A stretch of 50,215 bases of DNA from a virus, in the IMG/VR virus record IMGVR_UViG_3300022890_000030, positions 1 to 50,215 of that record, one strand, 5' to 3'. Positions 38,253 through 47,053 of the stretch are shown piece by piece (the stretch's first letter is position 1; every line of letters starts with the position of its first letter). Position numbers and translations under genes: made by a program. A model generated the notes under the pieces. It did no database searches. It saw nothing but the letters and a program-made list of their open reading frames with translations, and was not told the DNA's origin.

Positions 38253-41200
38253 ATGGCATTATTAAAATTATTAAAATCAAAAGTACTTGGGGTAGAAGAA
38301 AAAATAGATCCAGCTCTTGCAAAAAGATTGGAAAGTGTTACTGGTCGCGATATTTCTGGTAAATTAAATATCAGTCCTGAGGCAGTTGTTCAGGCTAGAA
38401 CACAACCAATTGCTACTCCAACTCAGGTTGTTACTAGATCGTCAATTCCCCAAATGACAACCACGGAAAGGGTGGTTACTGAAATGAATAAAGAAGTCAA
38501 GCCTTTGCCGACATCTTCTTTTGTTAGATTTCTCCCAGAAGCAACTAAAGAAACATTGCAATCTTTTGGTCTAACTCCATTAGATGTACCAGATACAGAA
38601 CCTTTTGAACAACTTTCAGAAGGTGAACGTAGAATTGCTTTTCTAAAAGAAGTACCTGGATCTGCTTTAAAAATATTAAAAGAATTTGGCAAAAGTGGAT
38701 TTGGTATGGTTGCAACTCCTTTCGTAACTTTGAATGCTTTGATAAAAGGAGAAGAAGTTCCTACAGAAGTTAAAATACCTTTTACAGATTCAAATGCATC
38801 AACCTTATTAAAAACTTATGAAGATGCTAGGGCGGCTGGTTTGAGTCCTTTAATGTCATCAGTACTTACTACTTCTAGAGCAGCTGGTGATGTTTTAATT
38901 GTTGGTGGTCTTGCAGAAGGTGTTAAATTAAGTGCAAAACAAGTTGGTAAAATTCCAGTAGGAAAATCAAAGATTATTAAATTAACTTTTAAAGATATTA
39001 AAAATGCTACAATTGGTGATGAAGCATTGATTAGACAAGGTAAACAACCTTTATCTGCTGAAAAAACAGCAGCTATTAAAAAACTTACAGGGGATGGTTT
39101 TAAAATTGGTGAATTGCTTAAAAAAGGAGATATAAATGTTAAAACTGGAAAGCAAAAAACTCTTGGTGATTTAGTTTTAGAAGAAGCACGTAGATTGCAA
39201 AATGATCATCGAGGTATGGTTAAAGTCCCAGGTATTCCTGAAGAACCAGTAACAGGAGTAGTACCTACTGAAAAATTACCAGCGATACCGAAACCAATAC
39301 CAGAACAGGTTGGAGCAAGAGCAATACCTGGAATGATAAAATTAAAATCTGTTGGCGGTTCTAGTGAGGTAGTACAACCAGTAGCTAAAACAATAGAACC
39401 TCTAGTACAAGAAGTACCTATCATACAAGCAACGGCAGAAAAAGTTGGTAGAGAAATTATTGAACCTGTAAAAATGGAGCAGGCTACTTTGGTTGATTCA
39501 TTTGAAGATTTTATTAGTAAAGAATTTAAAACAAATGAATCTCCAGAAGTAAAAAATATAAAAACAGAATTAGAAAGAAAAATTACACAAATGGTTGATA
39601 GTACTAGAAAAGAAATGGGTTTAATGGCACAAAAAGAAGGAGCTGGTGTTACTTATAGAAATATAGTTGATGCTAATGGTAATTTTCAATGGCAAGCAAA
39701 AGATTTTAGTCTCGCAAAGGCAAAGAAAAGCATGCGTACACAAGCTGAAGATATGCGTAGATATGTCACTGAGATACTTTTAGAAGAAGATAATAATTTT
39801 AAACAATTATCTGGACTTTTGGATGGAATAAATAATGGTGATGAAGCTTCTATAAAAACAACTATAAATATTTTAGAAAATATTGAACCACAAAAAATTA
39901 TTATTGATAAAATAGCAACAGATGCAATGAGTAAAGTATCTAAACAAGTCAGAAATGAATTAGTACAATTAGCAGAAGATATTAAGAGAGGTTTTGATGT
40001 TACTGCAGAAGGAAAAACTGTTTCTCCTCAACGATTACTTGGAATAGAAAAACCAAAAGGAGTTATAAGTAATGAAAGAACATTGTTAAAAATTAAAGCT
40101 AAATCAATGTCAAAGATTTCAAGAGAAACGGCCAGAGAAGTTAGGGGTGAAGAAAGAAAGGTTAGAAGAGAAAAATTGGCAGCTCAAACAGCTCGATTTA
40201 AAGAAAAATTTGATGACATGAAAGTCAGACAGGAAAAGGCATTAGAAATTGTAGATCAATTACCTAAAGAAATACAAGGAAGAATGAAGGAAGCAATTGT
40301 AAAATCAACTACAGAAGCACGTTTGACTGATTTAGAGATTAGAGTGCAAAGAAAATTAGAAAAATTACAAGATCAGCAAGCTATCAGTGAAGGAAAAGTT
40401 TTGATTGAAATTGCTTCAAAATCAAAGATAGCTTCTGAATATGTAAGAAAGATCAATGATTTGGTTTCAACTTATGATTGGGTAAATATGACTAAGCGTA
40501 CTAAGCATAAATTAAATTCTCTTAGAGATTATTTAGATAGAGAATCTGATGCTCCTATATCAATAAAATATGTAGAAAAAATAAAGAGACTTGATAAAAT
40601 TCCTGTTGGGACTTTATCTTTGGCCGATAAACAAGAGTTAAATAAAACTTTGAAAGAATTAATTGAAAATGGTAAAAGATTAATGAGATTAAGAGGCGAA
40701 AAAGCAAAAAGAGAAATTGAAAAAAATATTAAAGAAGCTACTAATTCTGTAGTCAATCGGGATAAAAAGGGATTGGAAGATATGCAAAAAGTTGAACAAT
40801 TATTTCAATTTGGTTTTAGAGTTGGTGACAGATCTGACGGCGATAAATTGTATAGAGGTTGGCATGTGCAAACAGTACAGGAGGCTGGTAAAGCCATAAA
40901 TAAAGCTGAAATAGAAGAGAGTATAGAATTAGCTAATTTCATGCAAGAACATAAAAAGTTTAGTAATTTTACTGAGAATAAAATAGGACAAAAAGAAGTA
41001 GCTGTACATTTGTATAGTGAACAGGGTGGTGAAATACAGACTAAACAAATACTTGATGATTTAGGATTAAAAGAATTACCTGAATTAACAAAAGAACAAG
41101 AGGCTTTAAAAGGACTTCTTAGAGAATATGCTGGGAATGATTTAGAAGAAGTAAAATATTTATCAGAAACTACAATGGTAGATGCTAATGGAAAGCCCTT

Positions 41201-42773
41201 ATTTTTTGAATTAACTGATGATTATTTCCCATTCTTATATGAAGAAAAAGGATCTGATCTAGGAGTTTATTCTATTGCCACTAATTGGAGAGAGCAATCA
41301 AAAATGATTTACCAGCAAGCTAAGGGCAGAAAAGAAGGAATAAAAATGACTCCACGAACAGATGTTTATAAGATGTTACAAGAACATATTGCTCGTAGAA
41401 GATTATTTTTGAATTTACAACCAATATTAATTGAAAAGGGTACTGTCTTTAGGTCAAAAGAATATCAAGAAAAAGCTGGGATAGTTAACACAACTCAATG
41501 GGTTGGTTGGATAGATGAAATGAGTAATTACGGATTTTCTTCAAATGCTTTAAGAACACCAATGGATAATATATTGAGAAAAGGTAGAATGAATATTTCT
41601 AGTGGTTTATTGGATTTTAGTTTTGTTACTGCGGCTATACAGCCAGGAGCTATTTTTGATGCTGCCGGATATATGTCAGCATTTTTACCACCAGAAGCTG
41701 TGGTTAATTTGGCTGCTAATTTTGCACAATCATTTTTAAGACCCGGATTTGCTAAGTCAATTATAAAACAATCTCCTGCATTACAAACAAGACAGGGTGG
41801 TGAAGAAGTAATTGCTTTGATCGGAGATAAAGTACCTAAAGAATTATCTGAAAACAAATACACTAAAGCAGTTAGAAAGTTAGTTAATCCATTTGAAATG
41901 CTTAAATTTGGTGATATTAGAACAGCGGCGGCGGTACAAAAAACAGTTATGGATACTTTAAAAAAGTATGCTCCAAATATGTCTGAAGAACAAATGATAG
42001 CAGAAGCTGATTTTATAATGGATTTAGTATCAGGATCGTCTAATATAGCTTACAGACCAAGAATAATGAATAAGGGCGAAATGGGACGAGCTATGGTTAC
42101 ATTTCAAACATTTGTTTTAAATGAATGGGGAATCGCCACTGAAGATGTTATTAGAAAAGGATTAATTAAAGGTAAAAGACTTGATTATAACAAAGCTAAG
42201 GAATTGCCAAGTGGTAAATTTAGACCAGAAGATGTTGATTCTAATTCTTATTCAGCAAGAATGATGGCAATAATTGGTTTAGGTTTATTATTTAGTCAAG
42301 CATATCTAGAAGATAAAACAAGAACAGCTATTAATAATAAAGTAAGAGGAACTTATTATGAGCCTGATACTTTAGAAGAAACAATGTTGTGGTATTTCCC
42401 AGAAAGAATACCAGTGTTTGGTAATTTAATAAATGGAATTAGATATAGAAGTACATCATCTATTGCCATAATAAGTGTATTTACTAATATATTTAAATTT
42501 GGTGCAGGAGCTTTAACATCCGTAACACCAGAAGCTAAATTTAAGAATTTTATTAAAATGGTAGAGGCTGTTGCCATTTTGTATGGTGTAAGAGGAGCAA
42601 AGCAATTAGAAGATGCTACTGAAGGTATTTATTATAAAACTACTACTTCTGATATTGAAAGAGAAATGGATAAGCAAAAAGCTGAAATGGATAAGGTTAG
42701 AAAACAGATGGAAAAAGATCTTGAGAAAGGTAAAGCATCAACTTCTAGAGGAAAAATAAAATTAAAGTTTTAA
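38253..42773 (+). CDS. giant ejection protein, about 1506 aa
   Basis: The start is set at MALLKLLKSKVLG (TATG), not the earlier Met inside the previous gene. Long helical coiled-coil stretches occupy about 430-850 (RQEKALEIVDQLPKEI and similar). A Leu/Ile/Phe/Ala-rich C-terminal third contains DFSFVTAAIQPGAIFDAAGYM, IIGLGLLFSQAYLEDKT and IAIISVFTNIFKFGAGAL, which may insert in the host membrane. The end is Lys/Glu-rich. Proteins of this size and place in podoviruses are internal core proteins that form a trans-envelope tunnel. No peptidase motif seen. It is the last plus-strand gene. Confidence 0.65.
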   Translation: MALLKLLKSKVLGVEEKIDPALAKRLESVTGRDISGKLNISPEAVVQARTQPIATPTQVVTRSSIPQMTTTERVVTEMNKEVKPLPTSSFVRFLPEATKETLQSFGLTPLDVPDTEPFEQLSEGERRIAFLKEVPGSALKILKEFGKSGFGMVATPFVTLNALIKGEEVPTEVKIPFTDSNASTLLKTYEDARAAGLSPLMSSVLTTSRAAGDVLIVGGLAEGVKLSAKQVGKIPVGKSKIIKLTFKDIKNATIGDEALIRQGKQPLSAEKTAAIKKLTGDGFKIGELLKKGDINVKTGKQKTLGDLVLEEARRLQNDHRGMVKVPGIPEEPVTGVVPTEKLPAIPKPIPEQVGARAIPGMIKLKSVGGSSEVVQPVAKTIEPLVQEVPIIQATAEKVGREIIEPVKMEQATLVDSFEDFISKEFKTNESPEVKNIKTELERKITQMVDSTRKEMGLMAQKEGAGVTYRNIVDANGNFQWQAKDFSLAKAKKSMRTQAEDMRRYVTEILLEEDNNFKQLSGLLDGINNGDEASIKTTINILENIEPQKIIIDKIATDAMSKVSKQVRNELVQLAEDIKRGFDVTAEGKTVSPQRLLGIEKPKGVISNERTLLKIKAKSMSKISRETAREVRGEERKVRREKLAAQTARFKEKFDDMKVRQEKALEIVDQLPKEIQGRMKEAIVKSTTEARLTDLEIRVQRKLEKLQDQQAISEGKVLIEIASKSKIASEYVRKINDLVSTYDWVNMTKRTKHKLNSLRDYLDRESDAPISIKYVEKIKRLDKIPVGTLSLADKQELNKTLKELIENGKRLMRLRGEKAKREIEKNIKEATNSVVNRDKKGLEDMQKVEQLFQFGFRVGDRSDGDKLYRGWHVQTVQEAGKAINKAEIEESIELANFMQEHKKFSNFTENKIGQKEVAVHLYSEQGGEIQTKQILDDLGLKELPELTKEQEALKGLLREYAGNDLEEVKYLSETTMVDANGKPLFFELTDDYFPFLYEEKGSDLGVYSIATNWREQSKMIYQQAKGRKEGIKMTPRTDVYKMLQEHIARRRLFLNLQPILIEKGTVFRSKEYQEKAGIVNTTQWVGWIDEMSNYGFSSNALRTPMDNILRKGRMNISSGLLDFSFVTAAIQPGAIFDAAGYMSAFLPPEAVVNLAANFAQSFLRPGFAKSIIKQSPALQTRQGGEEVIALIGDKVPKELSENKYTKAVRKLVNPFEMLKFGDIRTAAAVQKTVMDTLKKYAPNMSEEQMIAEADFIMDLVSGSSNIAYRPRIMNKGEMGRAMVTFQTFVLNEWGIATEDVIRKGLIKGKRLDYNKAKELPSGKFRPEDVDSNSYSARMMAIIGLGLLFSQAYLEDKTRTAINNKVRGTYYEPDTLEETMLWYFPERIPVFGNLINGIRYRSTSSIAIISVFTNIFKFGAGALTSVTPEAKFKNFIKMVEAVAILYGVRGAKQLEDATEGIYYKTTTSDIEREMDKQKAEMDKVRKQMEKDLEKGKASTSRGKIKLKF

Positions 42774-42777
42774 AAAG

Positions 42778-42801
42778 AAACAGCCTTTAATTAGGCTGTT
42801 T
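42778..42801. terminator. bidirectional terminator at the arm convergence
   Basis: A perfect 8-bp stem AAACAGCC/GGCTGTTT with loop TTTAATTA. A T-run follows on each strand (TTTTA on plus, CTTTTTA on minus). It ends the plus arm and the minus recombination operon. The RusA-like gene's stop codon lies in its loop. Confidence 0.85.
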
Positions 42802-43209
42802 TACTTCTATCATTAATTCTAGATGTTCTTCTTTTCTTTTGTGTACTAGGAAATACTTTGGGGGTTTCAGGTTTACATGTTTGGGCGTATCGTCTTCTAT
42901 CACCTTGGCGTATCTAAGCCCATCAAAGATCGGTTTCAAACTGCCCGCGAAATTATCTTCGTCTTGTGGTGATATGCAATAAACGATTGGAGTGATCGTA
43001 ACTTTTTTAAGTGGAAATTCTATACCTTTGTATAGTCTTTTTATTTCCTGCCATCTAGCCCAGACTTCATCTTGCCAAGCCGTCTTCCATGCGTACTTTG
43101 TTCCCCAATGTTTGGTATTCAAAAAATTGGGGGAGTGTGGCAATCTTCGGCAAATTGGTTTTTTTTTCCCAATACACACCAACCCCAATTTTAAATGAAT
43201 AGTAGTCAT
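42787..43209 (-). CDS. rusA: RusA-like Holliday junction resolvase
   Basis: 140 residues. PQDEDNFAGSLKPIFDGLRY and AKVIEDDTPKHVNL match the RusA core (D-x-D-N, K-x-x-x-D-G-L, V-I-x-D-D), with Asp83/85, Asp96 and Asp106/107 able to bind metal. These dimeric enzymes cut four-way junctions made by recombination, so genomes can be packaged. It is the last gene of the operon that also encodes an SSB-like protein, a Rad52-like annealing protein and a nuclease. The N-terminal part is basic and Trp-rich. Confidence 0.75.
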   Translation of the reverse strand: MTTIHLKLGLVCIGKKKPICRRLPHSPNFLNTKHWGTKYAWKTAWQDEVWARWQEIKRLYKGIEFPLKKVTITPIVYCISPQDEDNFAGSLKPIFDGLRYAKVIEDDTPKHVNLKPPKYFLVHKRKEEHLELMIEVKQPN

Positions 43210-43210
43210 A

Positions 43211-43375
43211 CTACTTAGCAGTTTGTTTGATATAAATTAAAGCTAAAGTACCTTGGGCTATATAAAATAATCCTCCGATAAATGCGGCACTTTCAAATTC
43301 ATAAACACAACCTAATGTAGCTAAACCACCTATAACAATTGAGATAATTGACATTACTTTTAATGCTGTTTTCAT
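43211..43375 (-). CDS. small two-helix membrane protein, 54 aa
   Basis: Two hydrophobic segments, ALKVMSIISIVIGGLATLGC and AAFIGGLFYIAQGTLALIYI, separated by VYEFES. ATG has T at -1. Too short for the ORF length cut, but it fits the gap between neighbours exactly. Unknown role, perhaps host-membrane or superinfection functions. Confidence 0.55.
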   Translation of the reverse strand: MKTALKVMSIISIVIGGLATLGCVYEFESAAFIGGLFYIAQGTLALIYIKQTAK

Positions 43376-43376
43376 A

Positions 43377-43895
43377 TTATTTTAATGCATTAGTTAATTC
43401 CTCTAATGACTCGTCGTCTGCTGGAGTAAATCCATTTTTTTCTCCAAACTCTTCGAAGTATTTGTTACATACTTTTTTAGTCTTGTCTGTTATTTTAAGT
43501 TCATGAATTTCTGTGGCTATTTTAATAGAATCTTCTTGAACATTTTTAATAGAGTCTGTTAATTTTGTGTCTCCTTTTATCAATTTATCTACTCTTTTAT
43601 TTTTTTGTTCATCTGTTTCATCTTTGATTACTGGTAAAGCTTTTTTAACTTCTGCTTTTTTAGTTTCAACTTTTTTATTATGCTCTTCAGCCAATTCTCT
43701 AAGTTTTTTATCTGTCTCTTCTTCAATTGGATCTGCAATTTTAAGGAAATGACGACGTTGAGATGCTTCGTCTACGTTTAATCTTCGAGAAGACAATATT
43801 TCGTTTTCTTTTCCTTGAACAATTTGGATCTCTTTTTCGCCTGTATAAAGCAATGTATGCTTTAGTAGACGCATGGCACTATAACTTAGTTTCAT
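43377..43895 (-). CDS. hypothetical helical protein, 172 aa
   Basis: Lys/Glu-rich coiled helices (EEETDKKLRELAEEHNKKVE; NKRVDKLIKGDTKLTD) with a short N-terminal beta region. No family recognised. Located in the recombination operon, which suggests but does not show a DNA-related role. Confidence 0.55.
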   Translation of the reverse strand: MKLSYSAMRLLKHTLLYTGEKEIQIVQGKENEILSSRRLNVDEASQRRHFLKIADPIEEETDKKLRELAEEHNKKVETKKAEVKKALPVIKDETDEQKNKRVDKLIKGDTKLTDSIKNVQEDSIKIATEIHELKITDKTKKVCNKYFEEFGEKNGFTPADDESLEELTNALK

Positions 43896-43915
43896 ATTGT
43901 ATATGGCTACAGCGG

Positions 43916-44077
43916 TTAAGTCCGCTTTTTTACTATAAAGGTGTACTCGATTTTACATTTATCACAGAAAATATAACCCTTATATTTCTTAACCTTGAGT
44001 TCTGTACCACACTTAGGACAGTTTTTGTGGTTAAGAATGTCTATGGGTTTCTTAATTTCTATGGTTTCTTCTTTCAT
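43916..44077 (-). CDS. zinc-ribbon protein, 53 aa
   Basis: CPKCGTEL at 20-27 and FCDKCKIEY at 38-46 form a standard two-CxxC ribbon. The start follows the previous stop by one base, and C precedes ATG, one of few exceptions to the T(-1) rule. Probably nucleic-acid binding. Confidence 0.55.
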   Translation of the reverse strand: MKEETIEIKKPIDILNHKNCPKCGTELKVKKYKGYIFCDKCKIEYTFIVKKRT

Positions 44078-44078
44078 G

Positions 44079-44405
44079 TTACTCTGTATAATATTCTTTA
44101 TATTCCTCCAAAAATTGGAGGTCTTTTGATTTAGGTTTGTACTCGATTTTGTCTAAGTATCTCTTTGTTTTTTTAAGATATTTACTCTCGGCCTCAAATG
44201 AATGGATATCAGGTAGATTCTTGCGTCCTTCTGGTTGGTGACTACGCCAGTTATTCAAAGGCGCGGCGTTATAAATACTGTTAGAGTCCCTACCTATTAT
44301 GTGGTGTAGACTGTCCGCGTCATTTCTACCATCTTCCCAGTCATTCATCCAACCGCCTTGATCAAATAATTCTTTGACATAGCTTGGGAAATTATTACGT
44401 AACAT
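44079..44405 (-). CDS. HNH-like protein, possible nuclease
   Basis: 108 residues. DSLHHIIGRDSNSIYNAAPL and NNWRSHQPEGRKN show the His-His...Asn...His arrangement of compact HNH nucleases without zinc Cys. The protein lies in the recombination operon, where HNH or NinG-type nucleases are usual. Catalysis is inferred from pattern only. Confidence 0.55.
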   Translation of the reverse strand: MLRNNFPSYVKELFDQGGWMNDWEDGRNDADSLHHIIGRDSNSIYNAAPLNNWRSHQPEGRKNLPDIHSFEAESKYLKKTKRYLDKIEYKPKSKDLQFLEEYKEYYTE

Positions 44406-44595
44406 ATTTATTTTCTTTAGGCGCTCGTTTGATTGGCTTTAGTTTCCACCATTTCCCTAGTACATGTATATCAAGACATCCATCAGCACCAGCACAGGCT
44501 GGATTTTTCAATAAACACTCGACCATATGTTTAAAGGCTTCATTTCTGTTTTTTAAACCTGCTATTTTCCAATTTGGTATAAATTTTTTTATCAT
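44395..44595 (-). CDS. hypothetical small protein, 66 aa
   Basis: MIKKFIPNWKIAGLKNR..., with a Cys pair in KNPACAGADGCLDIH that may bind metal. Overlaps its neighbours by a few bases on both sides, typical of operon packing. No family recognised. Confidence 0.5.
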   Translation of the reverse strand: MIKKFIPNWKIAGLKNRNEAFKHMVECLLKNPACAGADGCLDIHVLGKWWKLKPIKRAPKENKYVT

Positions 44596-45095
44596 AGGCT
44601 TTTGCTTAATTCTACCTCACGTTTTAGCGCGGCACGACATTGCACAAGAGCAGTCAAAATGTCATCGATAGCATAAGACTTCAATCTCAATTTAGAATGC
44701 TCGGCCTCGTACATAGACTGCATACTGATTACTTCGCTGTGATTTGTTAAAAACATGTTTTCAATTTGCTCTTTATTCTTGACTTTACCTTCTGTCTCTA
44801 CAATAATCTCAGTATATTCTTTCCACTTTCTGGCTCTCTGTTCTTTGAGCCAATTCTCTAGGTATTTAGATTTAGAAAGTAGGTCTGCTATTACATCAGC
44901 TAAATAAAATTTGTAGCCAGATAATTTTACTTGGGCTTCTGATAATTCAGCCCCATCTAAGGTATTGAAGTTCTTCACAATATCATCAATGATGTTCTTG
45001 ATTTTGACGATACTTTCAGCAGAGTTTTTAATATCATCTCTAAGATTAAATTTATCTGCTGCTTTTTGAAATTGTTCTAAGGCTATATTATGCAT
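44592..45095 (-). CDS. hypothetical helical protein, 167 aa
   Basis: Start chosen at MHNIALEQF (TAATATG directly after the previous stop) rather than the earlier Met, which overlaps. Nearly all helix, with a coiled-coil-like centre (ESIVKIKNIIDDIVKNFNTL; LENWLKEQRARKWKEYTE). Often such genes accompany phage recombination functions; I cannot assign one. Confidence 0.55.
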   Translation of the reverse strand: MHNIALEQFQKAADKFNLRDDIKNSAESIVKIKNIIDDIVKNFNTLDGAELSEAQVKLSGYKFYLADVIADLLSKSKYLENWLKEQRARKWKEYTEIIVETEGKVKNKEQIENMFLTNHSEVISMQSMYEAEHSKLRLKSYAIDDILTALVQCRAALKREVELSKSL

Positions 45096-45096
45096 A

Positions 45097-45330
45097 TTAT
45101 TGAATATCATTAATATTTTTCATGAACCACATATTACCAAATATTTGTTTTAACCTTGGGTGTAAAAATTTACTTTTATTTTTTTCCCACAGTTCTTTTA
45201 CTAATTTCACCTTCTTTGGTGGTCTAAGTTCATCCTCTTTAATTTTCTTTTGAAAGGCAAGCATTCTTCTAGTCTTTCTATTTCCTTCTGTGTATTGGAT
45301 GCCATTGGCATCTTCTTTTAAATTATCCAT
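45097..45330 (-). CDS. hypothetical basic protein, 77 aa
   Basis: Lys/Arg-rich (GNRKTRRMLAFQKKIKEDE; PPKKVKLVKELWEKNKSKF). The stop TAA adjoins the next gene's TATG. Possibly DNA-binding by charge only. Confidence 0.5.
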   Translation of the reverse strand: MDNLKEDANGIQYTEGNRKTRRMLAFQKKIKEDELRPPKKVKLVKELWEKNKSKFLHPRLKQIFGNMWFMKNINDIQ

Positions 45331-45332
45331 AT

Positions 45333-45590
45333 TTATAGATTAATAATTACTTTTTTAGCCCCGGGTTTTTTTACAGTAACAGGCTCGTCAAAGGCAATTT
45401 CTAAATTTCTTACAATACGATCTTCAATGGCCTTGACTCTTTGTCCAGATATTTTATATTTATCAGCCAAATTATAAATAGACTTATCATGATTAAAGCG
45501 TTGGTTAATAATATCCCACTCACGTTCCGTTAATTCGGCGAGCATTTCAAAGAATATTTTTATTTTTGGGTTAAGATTTTTTTTTAACAT
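45333..45590 (-). CDS. sigma-70 region 4-like transcription factor
   Basis: 85 residues from MLKKNLNPKIK (TATG; the longer frame overlaps the nuclease gene too far). LTEREWDIINQRFNHD, then IYNLADKYKISGQRVKAIED and RIVRNLE, reproduces sigma region 4 (L-T-x-R-E-x-x-V-L...L-A-x-x-x-x-V-S-x-x-R-V-x-x-I-E), the helix-turn-helix that reads the -35 box. Region 2 is missing, so it would need another factor to open DNA, as anti-sigma or middle/late phage regulators do. It could switch the TTGACA promoters of this phage. Confidence 0.7.
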   Translation of the reverse strand: MLKKNLNPKIKIFFEMLAELTEREWDIINQRFNHDKSIYNLADKYKISGQRVKAIEDRIVRNLEIAFDEPVTVKKPGAKKVIINL

Positions 45591-46284
45591 ATTCGCAATT
45601 TTTTCTGAATGAACACCAGTAGCATTGTGATCCAAACTTAGGTTCGAACCTATCGTTTAAAACATTGTCGTAAAAGGAGTATATCTTCGCCTTAAAGGCC
45701 TCTAATTGCTCTTCTGTGGGCTTTACTTGTATTATCTGAGGCTTATACCCTTTTCTCTTTATTTTGGCCTTATTCACGATATAATAGCTTACAAGTGGTA
45801 TTTCACCAGTCCTTATAAAATGAATTAGGGCGTATAGCATTGTTTGGTTATTTTTAATGATGTCGGCTTCGATATAATCTTTTGAAGTAGTTTTGTAATC
45901 TAGCACTTCATCTTCCATTCTTCTGTCTAATATTCCTACTATTGGAGGTAGATCATCTAGAGTGACTGAAAATTTTTCTTCCAAAGCAATGTTATCTTTT
46001 TCATATTTATTATTAAAATAAAATTCCAACATTGGCCTTATTTCTCCCCAAAGATTTAATTCCTCGTTAGTTTTATCAACAAATATTTCTGATTTTATTT
46101 CTTCAAGTACACTTTCTTCGCTTTGCCCACTATGAAATAAATATAGTCCCTTATGCCACAAACTTCCTATTCTAAGTGCGTTGCTATCAGGTTGTATCAA
46201 ACCTAGTTTATATCTAAGCATGAAAGCATACGGACAAAGATCATAAGAATTCATCTTTGAGGCTGAAATAGTTTTTATTTCCAT
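45571..46284 (-). CDS. PD-(D/E)XK nuclease, Cas4/RecB-like with Fe-S cysteines
   Basis: 237 residues. SASKMNSYDLCPYAFMLRY with Cys17, IGSLWHKGLYLF with His44, GILDRRMEDEVLDYKTTSKD with Asp120, Asp129 and Lys131, then NQTMLYAL (Gln147), and CYWCSFRKNC (Cys221, Cys224, Cys230). These are the RecB-nuclease motifs plus four Cys that hold a 4Fe-4S cluster in Cas4 and AddB-type enzymes. It likely resects DNA ends to supply single strands for the Rad52-like annealing protein encoded just upstream. No CRISPR array is nearby. Its start codon lies at the base of a strong hairpin. The stop overlaps the sigma-like gene. Confidence 0.85.
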   Translation of the reverse strand: MEIKTISASKMNSYDLCPYAFMLRYKLGLIQPDSNALRIGSLWHKGLYLFHSGQSEESVLEEIKSEIFVDKTNEELNLWGEIRPMLEFYFNNKYEKDNIALEEKFSVTLDDLPPIVGILDRRMEDEVLDYKTTSKDYIEADIIKNNQTMLYALIHFIRTGEIPLVSYYIVNKAKIKRKGYKPQIIQVKPTEEQLEAFKAKIYSFYDNVLNDRFEPKFGSQCYWCSFRKNCEYVKKKS

Positions 46285-46338
46285 AGTAAATAATTATCAC
46301 TAGGGACTTTTTAAATCCCTAGAGGAATAATTTACTGT
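46285..46338 (-). promoter_or_regulatory. hairpin spanning rad52-like stop and nuclease start
   Basis: Outer arms AGTAAAT/ATTTACT and inner CTAGGGA/TCCCTAG form a nested stem ending two bases from the nuclease ATG and including the Rad52-like TAA region. A ribosome finishing the upstream gene would open it, so it may couple or reduce translation of the nuclease. Confidence 0.5.
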
Positions 46339-47042
46339 AATTCAAGCAGTTTTTTGTTATACACATCAACAATAATGTTTTTTAAATTACCTGCCTTGAG
46401 GTTCTTTATTATATTGTCGAATTTTTTTACTTCGTCTATTGTCTTTGCATTTTTGATTTTATCAGATAAATCTTGTGATTCTGTAGGCATATCAACATCT
46501 TCTTTAATTTCGGGTTCTTCTTCATCTTCTTTAATATCATCTTCAAAACCCTTAGAATAAAGTTCTTTTCCAATGCCTAAGTAACGGCAAGCATTTTTAA
46601 AGGCAGAGGTTTTGGCTCCCTTGAATACATCTTCAATTTTACGAGCATAAAATCCACCGTAACCAGTAACTGGTTTATCGCAACCATCAATAAAGATTGA
46701 TAATCTCATGGCCACCATCCAACCTTTTTTTAACATTTCTTGTACTAAGACCTCTTCTTCTGTGTACCATTTACCTATTCCAACTTCTTTATTTAGAAGA
46801 TCAATTGCATATTGCGCATGGTAACCAGTAAATGTTTTTTCCTTGATAGTAAAAGTTATAAGCATTTCTTTTGGTACTGGAACACTTAATTTTGAATATA
46901 AGGAATCTCCATATAAAGTTAGTTTTTTCTTTGGTGGTTCACCCATTTTAATTTCAACTACTGTATCTTTTGTAGCTTCTTTTATTGCTTTCGCCACTAG
47001 TTCGATTGGGTTTTTTTTCACAGGTTTTTTTTCATCATTCAT
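46332..47042 (-). CDS. Rad52-like single-strand annealing protein
   Basis: 236 residues. FTGYHAQYAIDLLNKEVGIG and KWYTEEEVL, then VTGYGGFYARKIEDVFKGAK and TSAFKNACRYLGIGKELYSK, parallel Rad52/22 proteins (Y-I-x-G-x-x-V-I-x-x-x-N-x-I-F-G...W; G-x-K-T-x-A-L-K-R-A-x-R-x-x-G). Such recombinases anneal complementary single strands in phage recombination and replication restart. The acidic middle (KEDEEEPEIKEDVDM) and helical tail could contact SSB. Gene order SSB-like, annealing protein, exonuclease is the usual phage recombination set. Confidence 0.75.
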   Translation of the reverse strand: MNDEKKPVKKNPIELVAKAIKEATKDTVVEIKMGEPPKKKLTLYGDSLYSKLSVPVPKEMLITFTIKEKTFTGYHAQYAIDLLNKEVGIGKWYTEEEVLVQEMLKKGWMVAMRLSIFIDGCDKPVTGYGGFYARKIEDVFKGAKTSAFKNACRYLGIGKELYSKGFEDDIKEDEEEPEIKEDVDMPTESQDLSDKIKNAKTIDEVKKFDNIIKNLKAGNLKNIIVDVYNKKLLELQ

Positions 47043-47053
47043 ATTGTTTTAAT

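Noticed and set aside
43911-43932. Plus-strand terminator-like hairpin AGCGG/CCGCT with T-run
   Set aside because: No plus-strand transcript is expected there and it lies over the end of a minus-strand gene; weak on the minus strand.
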